A stretch of DNA of 46,994 nucleotides from assembly GCA_018304465.1 (NCBI GenBank), contig JAGVWC010000014.1:1-46994 (forward strand), read 5' to 3'. Below the pieces are notes generated by a model. It was not told the DNA's origin, searched no databases, and saw only the letters and a program-made list of their open reading frames with translations. Of this stretch, positions 40,185 to 46,994 are shown piece by piece. Position 1 is the stretch's first letter. The number at the start of each line of letters is the position of its first letter. Both the position numbers and the translations under genes were made by a program. Origin of the DNA: Candidatus Iainarchaeum sp. GTDB taxonomy: Archaea > Iainarchaeota > Iainarchaeia > Iainarchaeales > JAGVWC01.

Positions 40185-43100
40185 ACCGCGGATCGAATCC
40201 GTTCCAGTTTCACCCGTGTTCGTTCTTTGGGCTCTTCCTTCTTTTTTTTCCGCCGAAACAAAAGCCATACGCCCACCGCGATCACCAGCGGGATGCCAAA
40301 CACCGGAACATCGGCTCCCAAAAAAGTCAACCCCGCTCCGATGCCGTTTGATGATCTTACTTCTTTTGCCGCAAGAATCGACTTGGCATACTCTTGTCGA
40401 TCAAAAAAATCCTTGCTTTTTTTCAGCAAAGAAACGCTTTCGTTGTCCGTTGCCGCCCGCTGCTTTGCTTTGATCAACTCGGCAAGCGCAAGATCTCGAA
40501 ACGAATTCACATCGAATTCCGTTTCCTTTGAGACCCGCTCCAATTCCGTGGATGCCGTCAAAACATTCGGTTCTTCTTCCAAACCCAGCAGTCCATCCGC
40601 GTATCGATTGGAATCAAACAACGTTCGTATCTCCGTTGCGTTTTGCTTGATTTTTTCGGTGGCCACCTGGTCTATCCGCGCGCTTAATCCCGCGATGGAC
40701 TGGCGCGAAAAACCAAGAACGATTCCCGTTTCCCGGATTTTTTGTTCTTCTGAGGCGGAAAGAATCCGGTTCAAAAAAGCCAACCTGGATTTCATTTCTT
40801 TTAGGTTGAACTCGCTTAAACGATCCAATTCCTCCAACAACCCCCGTTTTTTTTCGAAAACCGCTTCGTTTAACCGATTACTCCCCAAAGCCGCCTGTTC
40901 TTTGACGCGCTCCAACTCAAAAAAAGCGTCTCCGTAATTTCTTTCATACACGGCTTCGTCAAAACCGCTCCAATCCAAGGCCTTTTCGCTTGGTTTTAAC
41001 TTTTCTTTTGCCAACAGATCCTGGGTTTTGTTCCACGCGTCACTCACGGTTTTTTTTCCGTTCATTAATTCTTTTTCAAGTTCCGGAATCGCGGCGATTA
41101 ACGATTCGTTTGCCTTGATCAACACTTCCATTGCCCCTGGGAAATTTTTTTGGGTTGCCAATTGGTGGGCGCGCGAAATCAAGATTGGAACCGATTCGAT
41201 TCTGCGATCGACTTCAACCGCATAGTTTCCTTTTCCGATTTTTCGAAGACTAACCGACTCCGCTTTTTTTTCTTCTTTTTTTCGCTCCAAATTCGAAAGC
41301 AACAACTCGAACTCGGAAATTCCTTTTTGTTCGGATTGCGCCCGAGAAATCAAAGCCGCGACTTTGGGTTCCATCGAAAGAATCCTTTCCCGACCGCTTT
41401 GGTTATCCACCGAAAGCCCCAATAATTCGCCCAACAGCAGTTTTGCCTCCGTTGAATCCGCGGACAATTCCTCCAGTTCTTTTCTAAGACGGTCTTTTTC
41501 ACCTAACGCAAATAACCGCTCGTCGGGAACCGACAACTCGATGGAAAACAACACCGTCTGAAACGGCGCGATTTCTTTTAAACGAACCCGAAACGATTCA
41601 GGTTCCATCTGAAGGGGAATTTCATGGTTTTTTTGGTCAAAAACCCGAATCTGGTCCGCGGCTTGCGGGCGTTTCCACGAAAGCCACAATTCCGGGATCG
41701 TTTTGTCCAGTCGGTTTCGAATCGAAACGGTTTTGGTGACTAGTCCCGGGCTTTCACGGACATGTTCGTTTTCAATGATCGGGCTTCGAAGCGAGTAATA
41801 TATCTGCGCCTGCTGGTGTTTTTCTCCCGGAATAAAAAACAACACATTGGAATCCGAAACGGAATAATCAACGGCAACGGATCCGACCAACACCAACACT
41901 TCTTCGATCCTCACTTCTTTGGGTGCAAGCCGAACAGAAATTAAAAGCGACGGCGCTTTGACGGGGCTTTCAACCCGAATGGTTCGCAAAAGCATCGCGG
42001 TTTCCCGGTGCGCTCCAATCCATTCTTCCGTTTCGGAAAAAGAAACAAAAAAACGCGTTCGAATTCGAATGATCGTTTCCCTCGGCGCGGTTTGTGAAAA
42101 AACCACTTCGATCCCGTTGTTTTTTTCGATAACGGTCGAAACGGGAAACGAAAACGATTCGACGTCAACGTCACGGCCGATGTTTCCGACAAAAACCCGG
42201 AATTCTTCCTCAAAAAGCGTTTCGCCGGGACTCGGAAAAACGATCTCCGCTTCCACGAATTCGTTCGAATGAAGGTCGATGACGGCGTTTTCCGTGGGAC
42301 GAATCACCGCGGTCCCCTCGAAAAAAGCGACAATCGCATCGGCATATTGCCGGTGAATCAATTCCTCGAGTGTGTCCATTTTTTTTTCGAGTTCTCCAAA
42401 CGAAGGAATCTTGCCCGACAAAACGAGTTTTTCATTTCGGAAAAAAGCCGCGATTTCACCGAACTTTTTCTCGACATCCCGATCCGCTTGCGGTTGCCCC
42501 CCTGCTTTGGTCATTTCCTCGATTTCCCGCAGTTGTCTTTTCATTTTCCCGAATCTTTCTTCAATTTTTTTGGTCTTCGGATGATGGGTCACCAGAAAAA
42601 CCGATTGTTTCCACACGTTTTCGCAATTTTCAAGGGTTTCAACGGAATTGTTTGCGCTGGACAACTCCAAAAACAACCGATACGCCGGCAATGCGGATTC
42701 CAACGCCTCGTTTTTAGTGTCAAACAATTCGGTTAGCCGCAACCGGCATTCGCCGGTCTTGTTTTCGAATTCCAGCAAAGCGGTTTGGAGGTCCTGTTCC
42801 GCTTTTTCAAGCAACACCTCCGCGTCCAGCGTTTCCTTGCAGAAAAAAAGTTTTCGCGGGATTTGTTTTTCATCCGAAAACTTTTCCGTTAAAAAAAACA
42901 ACCGCGCCTTGATTCCTTCGATCAAAGGCGCATCCCACTCCACAGTTTTCTTTTTTTCACGGACGCTTTTGACGTGTTCTTCACAGGCGTTCAATAATCC
43001 GTCTTTCATTTCCGAATCGAGAAAAAAAACGTTTTCTTCCAATGCCTTGGTCAACAACAAAATTTTCTTCCATCCATCCAGTTGTTCTCCAAGCGACGCG

Positions 43101-44275
43101 GTATGCGCCACCCGTTGTTTCTTCAACTCAGAAGCTTTTTTTTCCAGTTCCAAAACCCGGATCGAAAATTTTTCTTTTCCGTCCGAAAACGCGGTCACCG
43201 AATACCACCCGACTTCGGCGGATTGGGCCGCGTTCACCCGCTCGGCCAGTTCTTGCCAGCCGTTCTCGTCCCATGCCTCGAATTCGGAAAAATCCAGCGC
43301 GTTAATCCTGGATTTTATTTCCGAAATTTTTTCCATCGCTTCTGCTTCCAGCCGCGCGGAATTTTTTCGGCTTTCTTTTTCCTTTTCATTCACCGTGGAA
43401 ACCAATGCAAAAAACTCGCTGGCTACCGAATCGTGCGCTCCGGCCGTTTCCGAGATCGCTTCGAAAAAATCAAACGCGGGAATCGTCGAAAGAACCGAAA
43501 GCGCATTTCCCTGTTTTTCCTCTTCGGATAATTTGTTCGAAAACGATTTGAAAAACCCCCAAAAAGACGGCAGTACCACCGAAACCGGTTGTGGCGCGTT
43601 TTCAACGAAAACCCGTTCCGGCACCAGATCCCACACGCTTGTGCTTGAAACAAACGCCTCTCCAAACCCGCTTTTTCGGGCAATCCTGGAAAGCTTTTCT
43701 CTTACGGCCGAAATTTTCATCGCAAGACCCGTGCGGGAAGCAACCACCGGAATCGATAATTCTTCAAGATTCGACGAAAGCAGCACCCAGGCTTCGAACG
43801 CGGGTTCTTCTTTGGCCTGGTTCACGTCTTCAAAATCCAGTTGCCGCAATTCGATCGACATGAACGCAACGGCTTGTTCGTTCGCCTTTTCAAGGGTCTT
43901 TAATCCTTCCGATAAATCTGAACGGGCGCGGTTGACATGGTCCGGTAAAATTGAAAGCGACGCGGTTCCAAAACACGTTTTTCGGATAAAATCGATTTCT
44001 TGATTCGCTCGATTGAAAAAAAACCAGCTTCGCCCAAGCACCGACTTGTATTCAAACAACGCCTGGCGGCCTTCAAAAGACAATCCGTCCGACTCGGTTG
44101 CAAAAACCGATTCGACTTTCGAAAAACAATCGTTTGGAGAAACGCATTCCGGAACATCCAGATACGAACCCGTGCTTATTCGGGCGCACGCCATTCGCGC
44201 TTCGAATTCTTGTTCCGCCGAAAGACACCCGAACAGCAAAAAACACAGAATGATTCCTGCAAAAAACCGTTTCAT
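40181..44275 (-). CDS. Very large membrane-anchored coiled-coil surface protein
   Basis: A 1364-residue protein. The N-terminal signal (MKRFFAGIILCFLLFGCLS) has a possible lipobox ending at Cys17. A long helical, Glu/Lys-rich extracellular body follows, with beta-rich domains in the middle (about 690-930; ETIIRIRTRFFVSF, PELWLSWKRPQA). More coiled coil precedes a single C-terminal helix (FGIPLVIAVGVWLLF) with a basic cytoplasmic tail (RRKKKKEEPKERTRVKLER). This resembles an exported protein tethered at the C-terminus, perhaps a stalk or S-layer-associated spacer. No family is recognised. The TATA box 26 nt before ATG 44275 supports the start. A long antisense ORF over this gene is a codon-bias shadow. 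Confidence 0.75.
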   Translation of the reverse strand: MKRFFAGIILCFLLFGCLSAEQEFEARMACARISTGSYLDVPECVSPNDCFSKVESVFATESDGLSFEGRQALFEYKSVLGRSWFFFNRANQEIDFIRKTCFGTASLSILPDHVNRARSDLSEGLKTLEKANEQAVAFMSIELRQLDFEDVNQAKEEPAFEAWVLLSSNLEELSIPVVASRTGLAMKISAVREKLSRIARKSGFGEAFVSSTSVWDLVPERVFVENAPQPVSVVLPSFWGFFKSFSNKLSEEEKQGNALSVLSTIPAFDFFEAISETAGAHDSVASEFFALVSTVNEKEKESRKNSARLEAEAMEKISEIKSRINALDFSEFEAWDENGWQELAERVNAAQSAEVGWYSVTAFSDGKEKFSIRVLELEKKASELKKQRVAHTASLGEQLDGWKKILLLTKALEENVFFLDSEMKDGLLNACEEHVKSVREKKKTVEWDAPLIEGIKARLFFLTEKFSDEKQIPRKLFFCKETLDAEVLLEKAEQDLQTALLEFENKTGECRLRLTELFDTKNEALESALPAYRLFLELSSANNSVETLENCENVWKQSVFLVTHHPKTKKIEERFGKMKRQLREIEEMTKAGGQPQADRDVEKKFGEIAAFFRNEKLVLSGKIPSFGELEKKMDTLEELIHRQYADAIVAFFEGTAVIRPTENAVIDLHSNEFVEAEIVFPSPGETLFEEEFRVFVGNIGRDVDVESFSFPVSTVIEKNNGIEVVFSQTAPRETIIRIRTRFFVSFSETEEWIGAHRETAMLLRTIRVESPVKAPSLLISVRLAPKEVRIEEVLVLVGSVAVDYSVSDSNVLFFIPGEKHQQAQIYYSLRSPIIENEHVRESPGLVTKTVSIRNRLDKTIPELWLSWKRPQAADQIRVFDQKNHEIPLQMEPESFRVRLKEIAPFQTVLFSIELSVPDERLFALGEKDRLRKELEELSADSTEAKLLLGELLGLSVDNQSGRERILSMEPKVAALISRAQSEQKGISEFELLLSNLERKKEEKKAESVSLRKIGKGNYAVEVDRRIESVPILISRAHQLATQKNFPGAMEVLIKANESLIAAIPELEKELMNGKKTVSDAWNKTQDLLAKEKLKPSEKALDWSGFDEAVYERNYGDAFFELERVKEQAALGSNRLNEAVFEKKRGLLEELDRLSEFNLKEMKSRLAFLNRILSASEEQKIRETGIVLGFSRQSIAGLSARIDQVATEKIKQNATEIRTLFDSNRYADGLLGLEEEPNVLTASTELERVSKETEFDVNSFRDLALAELIKAKQRAATDNESVSLLKKSKDFFDRQEYAKSILAAKEVRSSNGIGAGLTFLGADVPVFGIPLVIAVGVWLLFRRKKKKEEPKERTRVKLERIRSAV

Positions 44276-44295
44276 TTGTCATTCGAGCACAAATA

Positions 44296-44305
44296 GAAAT
44301 AAATC
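44296..44305 (-). promoter_or_regulatory. TATA box of the 1364-residue surface protein gene
   Basis: ATTTATTTCT on the minus strand, centred 26 nt before ATG 44275, predicting a leaderless transcript. Confidence 0.5.
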
Positions 44306-44349
44306 CGAATGATTTTTTCGGCGATAAACGCAATCCGGGCTTTGGGGCC

Positions 44350-44619
44350 TTACGGGCCATTATTTTGGTCTTTTTGCTGCAAGTCCGCGTAACACTGCTG
44401 GATTTCCTGATTTAACAGTTTTTTCGAGGAAAGACACTCGTTTAATCCGCCGGTGAGTCCCTGGTTGAAAAGCGGTTCGACGATTTGGTGCTGAACAAAC
44501 AACCCCACGATCACGCCGAAAACAAAAAGAAAAATCATGAAAATGCGGCTTGGCGTAAAAAAGCCTCCCGCGCCTTTTCGCGCGGCTTGTTCCAGATTTC
44601 CTTCGCCGTCATCTTCCAT
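44350..44619 (-). CDS. Small single-helix membrane protein
   Basis: An 89-residue protein. The acidic N-terminus (MEDDGEGNLEQAARKG) precedes one hydrophobic helix (IFMIFLFVFGVIVGLFV) and a C-terminal helical tail with two Cys (ECLSSKK, QCYADLQQKDQ). The likely topology has the N-terminus inside and the tail outside. It lies between two surface-protein genes in the same orientation and may belong with them. A TATA-like element at 44644-44652 lies 29 nt upstream. The family is not recognised. Confidence 0.6.
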   Translation of the reverse strand: MEDDGEGNLEQAARKGAGGFFTPSRIFMIFLFVFGVIVGLFVQHQIVEPLFNQGLTGGLNECLSSKKLLNQEIQQCYADLQQKDQNNGP

Positions 44620-44643
44620 ACTGGATGGTCAACCGCCTTTTGG

Positions 44644-44652
44644 GTTTTATAC
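44644..44652 (-). promoter_or_regulatory. TATA box for the small membrane protein gene
   Basis: GTATAAAAC on the minus strand, overlapping the end of the upstream gene and centred 29 nt before ATG 44619. Confidence 0.4.
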
Positions 44653-45849
44653 TTTTCGGAAATGATAATACAAAAACACCAATACCGCGGTGAACACCAG
44701 GACGACGCCGGCCACCAATTCGGTTTGAAGCGGCTGTTCTTCCACGCGCAACGACGTGGGAGCGCACTCGGCTTGACGCATATTCGAATCCTGATACGTC
44801 AATTTACACCCGATTTCGTATCGTCCGACGGTCTTGGCCGACACCCGCAATTGAATTGTCTTGCTTTCCCCGGCTTTTAACAACGGAATCACTCGGGTGG
44901 TTCCGGGATCAAACAACAAATCCGCGTTTTCGTCTAATGCCACTCCGACATTGAACAAATCATTCAAACCGTCGTTTTGGATTACCAATTGCAAGGCGAC
45001 GTCTTGCAGCGGAAAAATGTTTTTTTCGCTGCTTTTGTTGAATACGAATCCTTTTATAGTAATTTCGGGGTCGCCGATCATGATTAAGGGGTAATTCGAA
45101 ACCAACGTGGTTTCTTCGCCGAAAATAGTGGTATACGTTACGACCGCGGCCGGAATCGTCACCATTCCGGAACGCGTGGATTTCCCGATATACGAAAACG
45201 TCACGGTTTCATTCGGTTGAATGGTTCCCACATACTGGGTCTGGCCTTTCACGTAAAGAATCGAATCGTAGGGCACGTACGGTTTCTTGTAGAATACGTT
45301 GATGTCCACGGGTTCGCTGCCCGAGTTATGCAGCGAAATCGTAATCGAAAACTCGTCTCCCACCAGCGGCGAGTAATCCACCAGGGTTTTCACAAAATCG
45401 TTTTCATTGAAAACGGGTTTCTTATACACTCCAAACAAGGAAGAATCCTTGATGACAATGCTGGTGGTCGAATCGGATGTCTGCGCGCAAATCGACACGA
45501 AATTATCCGGTTTCGCGGTCTGGGCATTCAAATCCAGGTGATACCAGCCATTCTTGAAACCGCTGGTCGGAATCACGATTCCGTTTTCGTCTTCGTTGAT
45601 CGTCACGACGACATTGGCGTCCTGGCTTGCGGTGGGCGCGAAATCCGCGTTAATCAACAAAATCGGGTAATTGCCCGGAATCAAATGGTTTTGATCGATC
45701 GAAAACTGGTAATCCATACATTCGGACATGCGCGCGGCATCCAACGAAAAACCGTCTTGTCCTGACTCCGCAAAAGAACGTTCGCTAACGGTTGCGCCGA
45801 ACACGCTTCCGCAAATCAACAACAAACTCAAAATCAATGCTTTATTCAT
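44647..45849 (-). CDS. Secreted, C-terminally anchored protein with CARDB-like beta domains
   Basis: A 400-residue protein with a signal peptide (MNKALILSLLLICGSVFGA). The N-terminal beta domain has Cys (ECMDYQF, ICAQTSD). Two Ig-like/CARDB-type modules follow (GDEFSITISLHNSGSEPVDI... and PLQDVALQLVIQNDGLNDLF... with KAGESKTIQLRVSAKTVG), then a C-terminal helix (LVAGVVLVFTAVLVFLYYHF) and a short basic tail. The pattern fits a cell-surface adhesion or S-layer accessory protein. Its start overlaps the kinase stop as ATGA (45846-45849). Confidence 0.7.
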   Translation of the reverse strand: MNKALILSLLLICGSVFGATVSERSFAESGQDGFSLDAARMSECMDYQFSIDQNHLIPGNYPILLINADFAPTASQDANVVVTINEDENGIVIPTSGFKNGWYHLDLNAQTAKPDNFVSICAQTSDSTTSIVIKDSSLFGVYKKPVFNENDFVKTLVDYSPLVGDEFSITISLHNSGSEPVDINVFYKKPYVPYDSILYVKGQTQYVGTIQPNETVTFSYIGKSTRSGMVTIPAAVVTYTTIFGEETTLVSNYPLIMIGDPEITIKGFVFNKSSEKNIFPLQDVALQLVIQNDGLNDLFNVGVALDENADLLFDPGTTRVIPLLKAGESKTIQLRVSAKTVGRYEIGCKLTYQDSNMRQAECAPTSLRVEEQPLQTELVAGVVLVFTAVLVFLYYHFRKV

Positions 45850-46340
45850 AGTTTCAACCCTACCGTCTTCAGTTTTTGTATTATTAATGACATGGTTTCT
45901 TTTAATTCTTTGTCGTTTTTAACCTCGAAAACGCGTTCTCCGTAATTTCTTTTCGCGTATTTGAGACAATAATCGATTCCTTCGACCAGCACGTTTTCCT
46001 GTATCTTGACGTCGGAATACTTGCGTTCCGACAACCGAAAGTCAAGCCGGTCCGGATCCAACCGCAACACGATCACCGCGTCCACGGGACGCAGTTTGCA
46101 TTCGCACGACAAATGACCTTCGACAATCACGTGGTCGTTTTCCTTCAAAAATTTGGACAATTCTTTGGTTAACCGTCCCAACGGAACCTCGCGTTCCTTT
46201 AACCTGGGATTAAACCTTCCGATCCGGCGTTTTTCACAAAAATCTTTTTCCGACACCACGACGAATTTGAGGCGTTGCCCCAATTTTGCCGCTATCGTCG
46301 ACTTGCCGACTCCCGGCGTACCCGTAATCACGATGCGCAT
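45846..46340 (-). CDS. Adenylate kinase, AK6/Fap7-like
   Basis: A 164-residue NMP-kinase-fold protein: P-loop ITGTPGVGKSTIA (5-17), VIVEGHLSCEC and DAVIVLRLDPDRLDFRLSERKY (lid region), matching archaeal AK6/Fap7-type putative adenylate kinases. Relatives assist small-subunit rRNA processing as well as AMP phosphorylation. It is translationally coupled to a secreted protein by ATGA, an odd pairing that may simply reflect compaction. A TATA box 26 nt upstream fits a leaderless start at 46340. Confidence 0.85.
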   Translation of the reverse strand: MRIVITGTPGVGKSTIAAKLGQRLKFVVVSEKDFCEKRRIGRFNPRLKEREVPLGRLTKELSKFLKENDHVIVEGHLSCECKLRPVDAVIVLRLDPDRLDFRLSERKYSDVKIQENVLVEGIDYCLKYAKRNYGERVFEVKNDKELKETMSLIIQKLKTVGLKL

Positions 46341-46361
46341 AGCAAAAGCTAAAACAAAACA

Positions 46362-46371
46362 AAATAAAAAC
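46362..46371 (-). promoter_or_regulatory. TATA box of the AK6-like kinase gene
   Basis: GTTTTTATTT on the minus strand, centred 26 nt before ATG 46340. Confidence 0.5.
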
Positions 46372-46385
46372 AGAAGAAAAAGCGT

Positions 46386-46523
46386 TTACGGGTGCATGAA
46401 ATCCGTTCCGCCAAACGCCAACGCGTAATCCGGCAGACGAATACCGCCGCTCTCAAGGGTTTTGCACAAATTCACAACATGGGTGTCTACTTTGGAGGAT
46501 TTCTTGGAAGCTGCCAAGCACAT
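46386..46523 (-). CDS. 45-residue hypothetical protein
   Basis: Short ORF MCLAASKKSSKVDTHVVN... ending GIRLPDYALAFGGTDFMHP. The open frame continues upstream to 46646, but a TATA box at 46553-46563 lies inside that extension and points to ATG 46523 with a leader of about 10 nt. Its codons resemble neighbouring genes. Cys2 and Cys20 and the Gly-rich end are the only visible features. Function unknown. It lies between the beta-CASP nuclease gene and the kinase. Confidence 0.5.
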   Translation of the reverse strand: MCLAASKKSSKVDTHVVNLCKTLESGGIRLPDYALAFGGTDFMHP

Positions 46524-46552
46524 CACCTCGGCCAAGAACAAACAATTGAACT

Positions 46553-46563
46553 GGTATAAAAAG
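46553..46563 (-). promoter_or_regulatory. TATA box for the 45-residue ORF
   Basis: CTTTTTATACC on the minus strand, centred 35 nt before ATG 46523. It shows that the in-frame sequence further upstream is probably not translated. Confidence 0.5.
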
Positions 46564-46657
46564 ATTTCTTCTACGAGGGAAAAAAACGATTTTTTGCGCA
46601 TTTTCGGGCCAAAAAGAATCGAAAACTTGTTTTTTTTTTGTTTCATCCGATTTTTTC

Positions 46658-46994
46658 TTACGTCAAACGGATGGAATCCAAGTTGTGCGGCGCACTGGCG
46701 TTAATGTGAAATTTGCTTTGTACAAATTTGGAAAACTCGATGGTTTTATGCTTGTTTCCGTGATTCACGAGCACGCGCTTGGGTTTTGGACGCAGGTTTC
46801 GCAAATAATTCACGAGTTGGCTGCGGTCCGAGTGACCAGAAAAACCTTCAATGCTTTCAATGCGCATGTTGATGTGCAAATTTTTAGTACGGCCATTTTC
46901 GCCCGTAATCGGAATTTCCTTGACATTGTTTTGCAGTTTTCGGCCCAAGCTTCCTTCGCCCTGGTAACCGACGAAAATCAAGGTGTTGCGCGGA
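46658..46994 (-). CDS. Beta-CASP ribonuclease (aCPSF1/FttA-type), C-terminal part, 5' end outside window
   Basis: The last 111 residues of a metallo-beta-lactamase/beta-CASP RNase: NTLIFVGYQGEGSLGR, then the basic segment with IPITGENGRTKNLHIN, the conserved GFSGHSDRSQLVNYL (motif with metal-ligand His), and KRVLVNHGNKHKTIEFSKFV with the C-terminal metal-site His, ending SIRLT. In archaea these enzymes act in mRNA 3'-end formation (aCPSF1/FttA termination factor). The N-terminal KH and beta-lactamase parts lie beyond base 46,994, so FttA versus a shorter paralogue cannot be decided. Confidence 0.88.
   Translation of the reverse strand, partial: PRNTLIFVGYQGEGSLGRKLQNNVKEIPITGENGRTKNLHINMRIESIEGFSGHSDRSQLVNYLRNLRPKPKRVLVNHGNKHKTIEFSKFVQSKFHINASAPHNLDSIRLT

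Noticed and set aside
42648..44003. 451-codon open frame antisense to the 1364-residue surface gene
   Set aside because: It is Ser/Asn/Phe-rich without domain features and lies wholly inside a signal-peptide-bearing coiled-coil gene on the other strand. Rich AAA/GAA codon usage creates such antisense frames.
1..46994. tRNA, rRNA, CRISPR arrays, insertion sequences
   Set aside because: No cloverleaf-like gap sequences, rRNA motifs, regularly spaced repeats or transposase frames were seen. Intergenic gaps are all under 200 nt.

Overview
This window is a densely coded stretch of an archaeal chromosome. The archaeal markers are a wyosine-synthesis radical SAM enzyme (Taw1), a beta-CASP nuclease of the aCPSF1/FttA type, a RecJ-like DHH protein, pilins with class III signal peptides, and TATA boxes 26-28 bases before many start codons, which implies leaderless mRNAs. 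Several metabolic genes look bacterial in type: class I GAPDH and CoaE-type dephospho-CoA kinase. Together with many unknown secreted proteins this suggests a DPANN-like lineage, perhaps Diapherotrites-related. No marker here settles the phylum.

Left part (1-12,014): a prenyltransferase (cut by the edge and apparently frameshifted) is coupled to a RecJ-like gene. Next come a secreted Cys/Pro/Gln-rich protein, a two-helix membrane protein, a cytoplasmic coiled-coil protein and PEP synthase. The region ends with a large six-repeat surface protein, broken by an exact 13-bp tandem duplication, and its coupled small lipoprotein.

Centre (12,145-29,522, all minus strand): a type IV pilus (Tad/archaellum-like) locus. 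It holds a KaiC ATPase with a degenerate partner, a major pilin with its own strong Shine-Dalgarno site and hairpin terminator, two GspF/TadC platform proteins, and a GspE/TadA-type motor ATPase whose Walker A motif is interrupted by a 677-residue intein. Upstream lie a 751-residue winged-helix partner and a five-gene set of pilin-like proteins. One of those is a 1478-residue protein in which a vWA domain is split by an insertion of about 800 residues carrying a LamG fold. I read that set as a minor-pilin/tip-adhesin complex.

Right part (29,627-46,994): a transglutaminase-like protein without its catalytic Cys, a winged-helix/DUF5752 pair, a PfkB kinase, a phosphohexomutase, a GAPDH gene with a deletion of about 55 nt, PGK, CoaE, a truncated NFACT protein, a PRC-barrel protein and Taw1. 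A 1364-residue surface-anchored coiled-coil protein, a second secreted anchored protein coupled to an AK6-like kinase, a 45-residue ORF and the C-terminal part of the beta-CASP nuclease follow.

Metabolically, PEP synthase, GAPDH, PGK and the phosphohexomutase fit a gluconeogenic/lower-glycolytic route feeding sugar phosphates, although the GAPDH copy here cannot encode an intact enzyme as it stands. I saw no tRNA, rRNA, CRISPR array or insertion sequence, and no gene-free stretch longer than 300 bases. Three genes carry frame-breaking lesions, which should be checked against raw reads.
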